Shown piece after piece: positions 17,819-25,627 of a stretch of 64,000 nucleotides of DNA. Numbering within the stretch: the first letter of the stretch is position 1; each line of letters begins with the position of its first letter. The notes below the pieces were generated by a model. The model searched no databases, had not been told where the DNA came from, and worked only from the letters and a program-made list of their open reading frames with translations. The translations under genes and the position numbers were made by a program. The DNA is from DASXUG01 sp964620425. GTDB taxonomy: Bacteria > Pseudomonadota > Gammaproteobacteria > Burkholderiales > Methylophilaceae. The stretch is taken from contig CAZUGV010000008.1 in assembly GCA_964620425.1 (NCBI GenBank), forward strand, positions 1-64,000, written 5' to 3'.

Positions 17819-18049
17819 CTATATTGTTAATGCAGTAATCTGAATACTTTTATGCTTGTTTGCCTTACCGCTATTCACTGCCAAAGCTTTTTTGGCGTCA
17901 CTTAAGCAGTTTTTTGCGCATGTTGAGCAACGTCCACATTCGCTTGCAACACCCAACTCTTTTTTTAAATCATTGATGTGTTTTGCCCCAGCTTGTACGG
18001 CTTGAAAAATTTGTTTTTCAGTGACGGCTTTACATACGCAAATATACAT
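17819..18049 (-). CDS. bfd: Bacterioferritin-associated ferredoxin
   Basis: 76 aa. Bfd delivers electrons to bacterioferritin haem to release stored iron. [2Fe-2S] cysteines are C4 and C6 (MYICVC) and C38 and C41 (ECGRCSTC), the BFD-like Fer2 pattern. It is convergent with the two bfr genes. The promoter carries a clear Fur box, so it should be induced under iron limitation, opposite to iron storage. Confidence 0.93.
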   Translation of the reverse strand: MYICVCKAVTEKQIFQAVQAGAKHINDLKKELGVASECGRCSTCAKNCLSDAKKALAVNSGKANKHKSIQITALTI

Positions 18050-18079
18050 ATTGGTTCGCTACTATTCCAAATTGGTTTT

Positions 18080-18122
18080 TTTAATGAGAATCATTATCAT
18101 TGTATATGATGTTTGTTGTCAA
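18080..18122 (-). promoter_or_regulatory. Fur-box promoter of bfd
   Basis: On the minus strand, TTGACA (18117-18122) and GATAAT (18093-18098) are spaced by 18 bp. The segment 18080-18098 matches the classic 19-bp Fur consensus at 16 of 19 positions and overlaps the -10 box. Seen directly; Fur control is inferred from the consensus. Confidence 0.8.
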
Positions 18123-18395
18123 GAATAGTTCCTATTTAGATTTATTCTTATGCAAATTTCCGTCACCCCTTAAGCGCAAAAGCCCGTACAAAAGAAAATG
18201 TGATTATTAAAGTGTAATGGGTATCCTAGTTTAACTGCGTAATCGTTTAAAAATTCGTTTGTAAAGTTATGCAGCTATGGTGTATCAAAATACTTCAATC
18301 TGTCGCCAATTCAGGTGAACACAAGTTCAAATGAAATGATAGATTTTCTCATGTTAACCCTCATGAATCCTATGTTTCGCCAATAATTCACTTAT

Positions 18396-18458
18396 AACTG
18401 TACTGCTAAATTTTAGCGTATCTGTGTCTAATAATGGATGATAAAAACCAGTACAGTT
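18396..18458. promoter_or_regulatory. 10-bp inverted repeat upstream of the fdh-like gene
   Basis: AACTGTACTG (18396-18405) and its exact reverse complement CAGTACAGTT (18449-18458) are 43 bp apart, with a small GCTAA-ATT-TTAGC hairpin between them. The stretch 18050-18603 holds the bfd Fur promoter, these sites and presumably the promoter of the following gene; I see no gene in it. The same 10-mer occurs before the MocR gene at 22582. Confidence 0.4.
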
Positions 18459-18603
18459 GCATCATCAAAATAATTTATTGCTTATCAATTTAAAGCTTTT
18501 ATCTTCTGTTGCCGTTAAGTTTTATACCGTGCATTACAAACGGAAATGAAATTTGGCTGGAAAAAGAAATAAGTGCGTGAAAAATACAAACTCAAGGTTC
18601 AAT

Positions 18604-20904
18604 ATGACAGACAATACAAAAGTTGTGCGACACTACCCACACCCTGCTGCTGGCTGGGGTGCGCTTAAAAATGTGGCGCATCAACTTATTCATCATCGCA
18701 TTCCCGCTAAAGGCGTTATTACGCTTTTTTCTCAGAATCAGCCTGATGGTTTCGATTGTCCTGGTTGTGCTTGGCCTGACAAAGAGCACACGTCAACTTT
18801 TGAGTTTTGTGAAAATGGTGTCAAGGCGGTTGCGGCAGAAGCTACTGCTAAACGCGTAACCCCCAGTTTTTTTGAAAAGCATACCGTGACTGAATTAATG
18901 GCTTGGAGCGATCATGCGCTTGAAGATTCAGGTCGCTTAACCGAGCCAATGCGCTATAACAGTGCTACTGATAAGTATGTCCCCATTACTTGGGATGCCG
19001 CATTTAATTTAGTGGCGGAGCAGTTAAATGCTTTAAGCAACCCAAATGAAGCCGTGTTTTATACATCGGGTCGCGCTAGTAATGAAGCTGCATTTTTATA
19101 CCAATTGTTTGGTCGCGAGTTTGGGACTAATAACTTTCCTGATTGTTCCAATATGTGCCATGAATCAACCAGTGTAGGCTTGCCTGAAATGGTTGGGATT
19201 GGTAAGGGTTCCGTCACTTTAGAAGATTTTGAGCATGCAGATACCTTACTGCTGTTCGGTCACAACCCTGCTACTAACCACCCTCGTATGTTGGGTGAGT
19301 TGCGTGAATGCTCACGCCGTGGTGCGCGTATTGTTTCTATCAATCCTTTAAAAGAGCGTGGTTTAGAAAAGTTTGCCGATCCGCAAAGCCCGCTGGAAAT
19401 GATTACTTTTGGCGGTACAAAAATCAGCGAACATTTTGTACAGCCTAAACTAGGCGGTGATTTGGCGCTGGTTAAAGGCATGATTAAGTTCGTGATTGAG
19501 TGGGATGACCAAGCAAAATCCACAGGCGCAGAGCGCGTGGTAGATGTGGATTTCATCAACCAACACACTAGTGATTTTGAGCGTATGGCGCAAGATGCAC
19601 GCGATGAAGATTGGGCGGTGATTGTTGAAGAATCTGGCGTATCTAAAGAGCAGATTGAAACCGTTGCACGTATTTATGCGGCTGGTAAGGCGGTTATCTC
19701 AACTTGGGGCATGGGTATTACCCAGCACAAACATTCTGTTGCCACAGTGCAGATGATTACTAACTTAATGTTGCTACGTGGCAATATTGGCAAGCCTGGT
19801 GCGGGATTATGCCCAATGCGCGGTCACAGTAATGTGCAAGGTAACCGCACCATTGGTATTTACGAAAAACCATCGCCACAGTTTTTAGATAGCCTTAGTC
19901 GCGTGTATGGTTTTGAACCGCCACGTGAAGATGGGCATGACGTGGTTGATGCGATTCGGGGCATGTTAGATGGTCACGTTAAAGTGTTTATGGCGTTGGG
20001 CGGCAATTTCTCTATTGCTACGCCAGATACTGACCAAACCTGGAAAGGTTTGCGCCAGTGTGAGTTGACCGTCAACATCACCACCAAACTCAATCGTAGC
20101 CATTTGGTGCATGGCAAACACGCCTTAATTTTACCGTGTTTAGGTCGCACCGAAGTCGATCAGCAAGCCAGCGGCGCACAAGGGATTACGGTAGAAGATT
20201 CCATGAGCATGGTGCATATTTCTTACGGCATGAACAAACCAGCTTCTCCCCATTTACGTTCTGAGACCAGCATTGTTGCTGGGGTTGCTCACGCCACTCT
20301 CAAAAATAGCCGAACACCTTGGTTGTGGTATGTAGAAGACTACGACCGAATTCGTAGTGACATCGAAAAAGTATTGCCCGATTTTGCGAATTACAATGAA
20401 CGCATCAAAGTGCCGGGTGGGTTTAGGTTGCCCGTGCCTTCAAGTGTACGCCTGTGGAAAACCGCAAGCGGCAAAGCTACTTTTATGACGCATGCTGTTC
20501 CGCGTGATTTACCTATACATAAAGCGCGAAAATTGCATGGCGACGAAGTGTTCAACCTCATGACTACGCGTTCACATGATCAATACAACACGACAATTTA
20601 TGGCATGGATGACCGTTATCGCGGCATTTTTGGCGAACGCCGTGTGATATTTATCAACCGTGAAGACATGGCTGCAAAAGGATTAAAAGCTGGTGATTGG
20701 GTAGATCTCATCAGTATTTGGGATGACGGACTGACACGCCGAGCCAATAAATTTATGTTAGTGGAGTATGACATTCCACGTGGCTGCTTAGGTGGCTATT
20801 ACCCTGAAACAAACAATTTAGTACCGTTAGATAGCGTAGCGGATCTTTCGCATACGCCTACGTCAAAATCGGTAGCTGTTAGATTGGAGAAATCACATGC
20901 TTAA
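18604..20904 (+). CDS. FdhF/YdeP-family molybdopterin oxidoreductase (FDH4-like formate dehydrogenase alpha subunit)
   Basis: 766 aa from ATG 18604, which has AAGG upstream; the TTG at 18553 is rejected. Similar over the full length to E. coli YdeP: GFDCPGCAWPD (Fe-S cysteines C52, C55, C69), YTSGRASNEAAFLYQLF, NFPDCSNMCHESTSVGL, GITQHKHSVATVQ and a C-terminal SHDQYNTTIYGMDDRYRG molybdopterin-binding part. C185 sits where E. coli FdhF has selenocysteine. Methylotroph FDH4 alpha subunits belong to this family, so oxidation of formate to CO2 is a reasonable inference. The overlapping small downstream gene fits an fdh4AB-like pair. Confidence 0.85.
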   Translation: MTDNTKVVRHYPHPAAGWGALKNVAHQLIHHRIPAKGVITLFSQNQPDGFDCPGCAWPDKEHTSTFEFCENGVKAVAAEATAKRVTPSFFEKHTVTELMAWSDHALEDSGRLTEPMRYNSATDKYVPITWDAAFNLVAEQLNALSNPNEAVFYTSGRASNEAAFLYQLFGREFGTNNFPDCSNMCHESTSVGLPEMVGIGKGSVTLEDFEHADTLLLFGHNPATNHPRMLGELRECSRRGARIVSINPLKERGLEKFADPQSPLEMITFGGTKISEHFVQPKLGGDLALVKGMIKFVIEWDDQAKSTGAERVVDVDFINQHTSDFERMAQDARDEDWAVIVEESGVSKEQIETVARIYAAGKAVISTWGMGITQHKHSVATVQMITNLMLLRGNIGKPGAGLCPMRGHSNVQGNRTIGIYEKPSPQFLDSLSRVYGFEPPREDGHDVVDAIRGMLDGHVKVFMALGGNFSIATPDTDQTWKGLRQCELTVNITTKLNRSHLVHGKHALILPCLGRTEVDQQASGAQGITVEDSMSMVHISYGMNKPASPHLRSETSIVAGVAHATLKNSRTPWLWYVEDYDRIRSDIEKVLPDFANYNERIKVPGGFRLPVPSSVRLWKTASGKATFMTHAVPRDLPIHKARKLHGDEVFNLMTTRSHDQYNTTIYGMDDRYRGIFGERRVIFINREDMAAKGLKAGDWVDLISIWDDGLTRRANKFMLVEYDIPRGCLGGYYPETNNLVPLDSVADLSHTPTSKSVAVRLEKSHA

Positions 20905-21175
20905 TAGTGAATTACATCAAATTAACACCTACGCACCCAACCCGATTTGGGCGCAAATCTTAGAGCAAATGTTTGCAGAAGCAAAAAAAGGTCGTGCTAC
21001 TATACCGATGGCCGCACTATGCAAGCGTTTGGATATTCGCATGAGTTCATTGCAGCGCCACCTAACTGCATTGGCTGAACATGCGCTAGTCGATATGCGC
21101 TGCGATGATGCTGGTCGATGGACAACATGGTTAACCATCGACGGTATTGAATTTTGTGAGTCTGTGGAAGCTTAG
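20897..21175 (+). CDS. Small winged-helix protein, possible Fdh4B-like partner
   Basis: 92 aa; the ATG overlaps the end of the oxidoreductase gene by 8 nt, so the two are translationally coupled. Residues about 30-85 read as a winged helix-turn-helix (IPMAALCKRLDIRMSSLQRHL, then a wing around DDAGRWTTWLTIDG). FDH4-type loci encode a small second protein; whether this is that protein, a maturation factor or a transcriptional regulator is not decided by sequence. No metal or cofactor motif is present. Confidence 0.7.
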   Translation: MLNSELHQINTYAPNPIWAQILEQMFAEAKKGRATIPMAALCKRLDIRMSSLQRHLTALAEHALVDMRCDDAGRWTTWLTIDGIEFCESVEA

Positions 21176-21243
21176 TAAGCAATTGTTGTTAGGTGTTTCA
21201 TGGTGTTGGATTGTAATGCCAGGTGATTGAAGTATAGGCAGAT

Positions 21244-22419
21244 TTACAGTATTGATGAAGAATCAGCCCATGAAAAACCACCTACCCCCGTCATTTTTGC
21301 CTTATACATCGCCAAATCTGCGGCCGCTATTAACTGATCTGCTGCTAGACCTTGCCGCCCAACAGCAAGTCCAATCGAAGCGCCTAATTGGCAAGCGTGT
21401 TGGTTAATTAAGAAAGGTTGTTCAAAAGCCGCTAGGCATTTTTGAGCAACCAACTCAACCGCCTCTTTAATATGCTCACTTACCTCAGAAATAAGAATCA
21501 CAAATTCGTCACCGCCAACGCGTGCTAATGTGTCGCTTGTACGGATTGCTTTGCTCAATCTTTTTGATACCTCGCGCAAAGCGGCATCTCCCGCATCATG
21601 CCCCAACTTGTCATTGATTGGCTTAAAGCCATTCAAATCGATATATAGCACCGCCACTTCTTTTTGATTTTGCTGGTTCATGGCAATAGCCTGTTGCATA
21701 CGGTGCGCCAATAACATGCGATTAGGAAGCCCCGTGAGTGGCTCGTGATAGGCGGCATGATTCAACTCCATATTTTGAGTCGAAATTCTAGCGTTGGCTT
21801 CGCTGAGTGAGTGGATGAGGTCTTCTTTCTCGAATGTGGTACGACTGCTTTTGCGAAGAGATTTATTGAATTGCAGTGCAATGCTAATCATCAATCCAAA
21901 AAAGATTGCGCTGTACACGCCAAGTATCATGTTCACTGTGCCACCGCTGAGGATAAACACAACAATCATAGGAATGATGGCTGGGATAGCAAAAGCAAAA
22001 AACGCCGGTATAAAACTACCCAAGGTCAAAATCCCGCCCATGACCATTGCCAAACTGGAAGTTGTGACGATAATGACAGTGGTGTGAGGTGCATCTATCA
22101 TCAGTAACGAGGCAGCGCCCCAAGCAATGCCAGATAGCGCTGAGGTCAGCGAATACTGTATTGCTGATTTCGGCTCATAGCCAATCGTTTTTAGTTTTTG
22201 TTTTGCTCGGAAGGTTAACCATGTACGAATTGCAATGGTGATATAAACTAATTCAAGCCAATAGAATAGGAGTGAGTTGGTGCTTGTGGTGGCAAGTGCA
22301 ATTGTTACAAGAATGCTTCCAAGCGCACTGCCAATGAGCGGGATGTGTGAGGTTGAAATAAGTTGTCTAAATAACGTTTCATCAACACGGTTTTCTATAT
22401 TTATTACTGATTGTTGCAT
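21244..22419 (-). CDS. Membrane-anchored GGDEF diguanylate cyclase
   Basis: 391 aa. About six membrane helices (residues about 25-180) precede a short linker and a GGDEF domain (about 225-385: LTGLPNRM, LYIDLNGFKPINDKLGHDAGD). The active site is intact (VGGDEFV), and an RxxD inhibitory site (RTSD) sits five residues before it, so c-di-GMP synthesis with product inhibition is expected. It is divergent from the MocR gene. No recognisable sensory domain other than the membrane part. Confidence 0.9.
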   Translation of the reverse strand: MQQSVINIENRVDETLFRQLISTSHIPLIGSALGSILVTIALATTSTNSLLFYWLELVYITIAIRTWLTFRAKQKLKTIGYEPKSAIQYSLTSALSGIAWGAASLLMIDAPHTTVIIVTTSSLAMVMGGILTLGSFIPAFFAFAIPAIIPMIVVFILSGGTVNMILGVYSAIFFGLMISIALQFNKSLRKSSRTTFEKEDLIHSLSEANARISTQNMELNHAAYHEPLTGLPNRMLLAHRMQQAIAMNQQNQKEVAVLYIDLNGFKPINDKLGHDAGDAALREVSKRLSKAIRTSDTLARVGGDEFVILISEVSEHIKEAVELVAQKCLAAFEQPFLINQHACQLGASIGLAVGRQGLAADQLIAAADLAMYKAKMTGVGGFSWADSSSIL

Positions 22420-22581
22420 ACATTTAATAGTGTTAAATTCGTTAACCCATTCTAGGGCATGGTGGTTTTTAGGTAAAGCCTTAAAAACTGTCGCTTGAAC
22501 TATCGCGATGTTTTATGTGGCTGTGTGATGTTAAGACGTTTATATATTGCGCTATAGTTAACCCTGAAACTGCATTAAAAT

Positions 22582-22591
22582 AACTGTACTG
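22582..22591 (+). promoter_or_regulatory. AACTGTACTG motif upstream of the MocR gene
   Basis: Same 10-mer (12 nt with the preceding AT) as at 18396. It lies 54 bp before the MocR start in the divergent region 22420-22644. Possible autoregulatory site; evidence is sequence recurrence only. Confidence 0.35.
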
Positions 22592-22644
22592 TATTTTTAG
22601 ATATTCCTCATTTCTAGATTCGCTACAGATTTTAAGGCACTTAC

Positions 22645-24078
22645 ATGAAGTTATACTTATCGCTCGTCGCACGCATGCGAGCCCTCATTGATGAAGGCGT
22701 ATTTAAGGCAGGTGGGAAAGTATTTTCATTACGCCATGCTAGTCAGCATTTCAATTGTAGTATTAGCTCTGTGCTCAAAGCCTACGAAATTTTAGAAGCC
22801 GATGGCATTATCGCAAGTCATCCGCAATCTGGTTATTATGTAGCACATCGTGAACCCAACAAAACGTCAGCAAATAAAAAAACGACATCACTTGTAGCTA
22901 AAAACCTCAATATTCTTGATATGGATCCTAGTAGGTTAGTGCTTACTACGCTTAAAGCAATTCGTGAGTCTGGCACTATTCCGTTGGGCTCCCCTTTTCC
23001 TGATCCGCATTTATTCCCGCTTAAACAAATTCGGCGATATGAAAAAGCACTTAGTGCCGACGATACAGAGTGGGGCGTGCTCAATGATCTACCGCCCGGC
23101 AATAAAAATCTACGCCAACAAATCGCGCGGCGCTATCAGTTTCTGGGGCTAGATATTTCACCGGATGATATTGTCATCACGCATGGTGCAACTGAAGCTA
23201 TTAGCCTTTGCTTGCAGGCAGTGGCTAAAGCAGGAGACACCATTGCATTAGAAACCCCAGGATATTACGCATTAGCCAACGTAGTAGAGCGAATGGGAAT
23301 GAAGGTGGCCGAAGTGCGTACTCACCCAACCGAAGGTATAGAGATCGATGCCTTATTAGCACTCACTCAAAATGTAAGCGTTTCTGCTGTGTTGTTAACG
23401 GCTAACTTTCAAAACCCGCTTGGTGGCATCATGCCAGAAGCCAAAAAGAAAATGTTAGTCGATTTTTTAGCCGAGCATAACATTCCCTTGATTGAAGATG
23501 ACGTATATCAAGAGCTCTATTTTAGTGAACTAGCCCCCAAACCAGCGAAAGCCTACGATAAAGCTGGTTTGGTAATGCACTGCGGATCCTTCTCAAAATC
23601 ACTTGCTCCAGGGTATAGAATCGGCTGGACAGTTCCTGGTCAATATCGCGCTGATGTTGAAAAACTCATGTTTGTGAATAGCCTATCTATTCCATCCGCC
23701 CCGCAAATAGCCATTGCAAAACTGATGATGCGCGCTAGCTACCAAGCGCACCTAAAAAACCTGCGCCACACGCTTAAATCAAACGCAGTGTTGATGCGCA
23801 CCGTCATTGCCGAAAGCTTCCCGCAGGGCACAATCCAATCAACCCCATGTGGCGGCTACGTGATATGGGTGCAATTGCCAGAGGGCCTAGATTCACTAGC
23901 GCTATACCGCCAATGTATCGATCAAGGAATTAGCATCGCCCCCGGACCTATTTTTACCCGCAAAAAATCGTTGGTTAACTATATTCGTCTGAACTACAGT
24001 CACCAATGGGCGCCTGAAATTGAACAAGCGGTCAGAGAGGTCGGGCGACTAGCAAAGGTGATGCTAGGTGGCTCATAG
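22645..24078 (+). CDS. MocR/PdxR-type GntR regulator with aminotransferase-like domain
   Basis: 477 aa. An N-terminal GntR winged helix (about 1-75: RHASQHFNCSISSVLKAYEIL) is linked to a class I aminotransferase fold. The PLP lysine lies in CGSFSKSLAPGYRIGW, with NFQNPLGGIMP and IEDDVYQELYF as further PLP-pocket motifs. MocR proteins sense PLP or amino compounds and control adjacent vitamin B6, taurine, GABA or transport genes; no such target gene is next to it. Its target is unknown. Confidence 0.9.
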   Translation: MKLYLSLVARMRALIDEGVFKAGGKVFSLRHASQHFNCSISSVLKAYEILEADGIIASHPQSGYYVAHREPNKTSANKKTTSLVAKNLNILDMDPSRLVLTTLKAIRESGTIPLGSPFPDPHLFPLKQIRRYEKALSADDTEWGVLNDLPPGNKNLRQQIARRYQFLGLDISPDDIVITHGATEAISLCLQAVAKAGDTIALETPGYYALANVVERMGMKVAEVRTHPTEGIEIDALLALTQNVSVSAVLLTANFQNPLGGIMPEAKKKMLVDFLAEHNIPLIEDDVYQELYFSELAPKPAKAYDKAGLVMHCGSFSKSLAPGYRIGWTVPGQYRADVEKLMFVNSLSIPSAPQIAIAKLMMRASYQAHLKNLRHTLKSNAVLMRTVIAESFPQGTIQSTPCGGYVIWVQLPEGLDSLALYRQCIDQGISIAPGPIFTRKKSLVNYIRLNYSHQWAPEIEQAVREVGRLAKVMLGGS

Positions 24079-24139
24079 ATCTGCACGGGATGGGAATTCA
24101 CATTGACCGCCCCCAATACAACCACGTATCATCAGCCTC

Positions 24140-25012
24140 ATGAAAACCCCTAAGAGATTAGAACCACTGCTTGAAGATGGCATTATTGATGAAGTGATGC
24201 GCCAATTGATGAGTGGTAAAGAAGCAACCGTATACGTAGTGCGTTGCGGAGACGAAGTGCGCTGCGCCAAAGTATATAAAGAAGCAAATAAACGCAGCTT
24301 TCGACAAAGTGTGGATTACACTGAAGGTCGAAAAGTCAAAAGTAGCCGTCAAGCGCGCGCAATGGCAAAAGGCTCAAAATACGGCAAGCAAGCGCAAGAA
24401 GAAGCATGGCAAAGCGCGGAAGTGGATGCCTTGTATCGGCTGGCCAATGCAGGTGTCAGGGTGCCCAAACCCCATCAGTTTTACGAAGGCGTATTGATTA
24501 TGGAACTCGTTGCAGATGCCGATGGCAATGCTGCACCTAGGCTCAACGATCTAGTATTTACCGCTGAAGAAGCACAACAGCACCACCAAACACTACTCAA
24601 TGAAGTAGTGCGCATGCTGTGCGCTGGCATTGTACATGGCGACCTTTCTGAATTTAATATCCTACTCAGCGCCACTGGTCCTGTGATTATCGATTTGCCC
24701 CAAGCGGTAGATGCAGCGGGCAATAATCACGCAAAAAGCATGTTGGAACGCGATGTCCGAAATTTGGCTACATTTTTTGGGCAATTTGCACCCGATTTAC
24801 TTGCCACAGAATATGGCAAAGAAATTTGGGCCTTATATGCACAAGGTACACTCACCCCAGAGATCGAACTGACTGGAAAATTTAAAGAAAATTTAAAACC
24901 AGTCGATTTAAAAAGTGTAGTGCGTGTGATTGATGCAGCGCGAGAAGATGAAGCCGCGCGACAAATGCGTTTAGCCGAGGCAAAAGCCACCCTCAACCAC
25001 AAACACCGATAA
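24140..25012 (+). CDS. RIO1-family atypical protein kinase
   Basis: 290 aa. Similar to bacterial RIO1-like serine kinases. Residues seen: GKEATVYVV glycine-rich loop (26-34), CAKVYK with the ATP lysine at 44, catalytic HGDLSEFN (166-173, D168) and the metal-binding IIDLPQ (D185), which replaces the DFG of ordinary kinases. Bacterial substrates are unknown. The gene stands alone, 61 bp after the MocR gene. Confidence 0.88.
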   Translation: MKTPKRLEPLLEDGIIDEVMRQLMSGKEATVYVVRCGDEVRCAKVYKEANKRSFRQSVDYTEGRKVKSSRQARAMAKGSKYGKQAQEEAWQSAEVDALYRLANAGVRVPKPHQFYEGVLIMELVADADGNAAPRLNDLVFTAEEAQQHHQTLLNEVVRMLCAGIVHGDLSEFNILLSATGPVIIDLPQAVDAAGNNHAKSMLERDVRNLATFFGQFAPDLLATEYGKEIWALYAQGTLTPEIELTGKFKENLKPVDLKSVVRVIDAAREDEAARQMRLAEAKATLNHKHR

Positions 25013-25128
25013 TCTGTGCGGATCATCCGTCAATATTACATCCCCCGCAGATAAATTTAACTCAAACATTAAACCCATAAAAATTGCGCGAATTTAGAAT
25101 ATTTTGATTAAATTTGAACGGTTTTTGT

Positions 25129-25156
25129 TGACCAATCGGCCGATAGTCATTATTAT
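25129..25156 (+). promoter_or_regulatory. Sigma70-type promoter for tRNA-Asn
   Basis: TTGACC (25129-25134) and TATTAT (25151-25156), 16-bp spacer, 15 bp before the tRNA. Confidence 0.6.
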
Positions 25157-25171
25157 CACGCCTTCACCGAT

Positions 25172-25247
25172 TCCTCGATAGCTCAGTCGGTAGAGCGCCG
25201 GACTGTTAATCCGTAGGTCCCTGGTTCGAGCCCAGGTCGAGGAGCCA
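25172..25247 (+). tRNA. tRNA-Asn (GTT)
   Basis: A complete cloverleaf of 76 nt with encoded CCA. Acceptor TCCTCGA pairs with TCGAGGA; the D arm is AGCTCAGTCGGTAGAGC; the anticodon loop is CTGTTAA; the T loop is TTCGAGC. Confidence 0.97.
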
Positions 25248-25256
25248 ATTAGATAT

Positions 25257-25287
25257 AAAAATGGACACTTTTTGAGTGTCCATTTTT
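25257..25287 (+). terminator. Terminator after tRNA-Asn
   Basis: A perfect 13-bp stem AAAAATGGACACT/AGTGTCCATTTTT with a 5-nt loop and T-rich 3' side. Confidence 0.92.
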
Positions 25288-25385
25288 ATTTATACGGTAG
25301 CAAGCATTTAAACGGTATCAACGCCAACAGAATCCACACAATCAATAGCTTAAACGGATTCACTATCCAAAAGTAGACAACCGCC

Positions 25386-25415
25386 TTGTCCAAGTATATT
25401 GCACAGTGTTATAAT
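25386..25415 (+). promoter_or_regulatory. Sigma70 promoter for tRNA-Met
   Basis: TTGTCC (25386-25391) and a consensus TATAAT (25410-25415), 18-bp spacer, followed by a GC-rich GCGCGGC discriminator typical of stringently controlled stable-RNA promoters. Confidence 0.7.
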
Positions 25416-25467
25416 GCGCGGCTAAGCTTTTAGGCTACGTATGTTCTAGGCTAAAAGCAAACAAAAC

Positions 25468-25544
25468 GGTGATGTAGCTCAGCTGGTTAGAGCACAGGAT
25501 TCATAATCCTGGGGTCGAGGGTTCAAGTCCCTCTTTCACCACCA
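25468..25544 (+). tRNA. tRNA-Met (CAT), elongator type
   Basis: 77 nt with encoded CCA. D arm AGCTCAGCTGGTTAGAGC, anticodon stem AGGAT/ATCCT with CAT, T arm GAGGG/CCCTC. Acceptor GGTGATG/TTTCACC has a T-T mismatch at 6-67 and a G-U at 7-66. It lacks the three-GC anticodon stem of initiator tRNA. A tRNA-Ile2 (lysidine-modified CAT) is not excluded, but the acceptor lacks the C4-G69, C5-G68 pairs of E. coli tRNA-Ile2. Confidence 0.9.
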
Positions 25545-25550
25545 ATAACC

Positions 25551-25583
25551 AAAAAAGCCACATCCATTGGGTGTGGCTTTTTT
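25551..25583 (+). terminator. Terminator after tRNA-Met
   Basis: AAAAAAGCCACA (25551-25562) pairs perfectly with TGTGGCTTTTTT (25572-25583). A longer hsdM frame starting inside this hairpin is therefore not credible. Confidence 0.9.
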
Positions 25584-25627
25584 ATTGCCACGTGCATAAT
25601 GATGTAAGCAAAAATATTGGGGTATTC

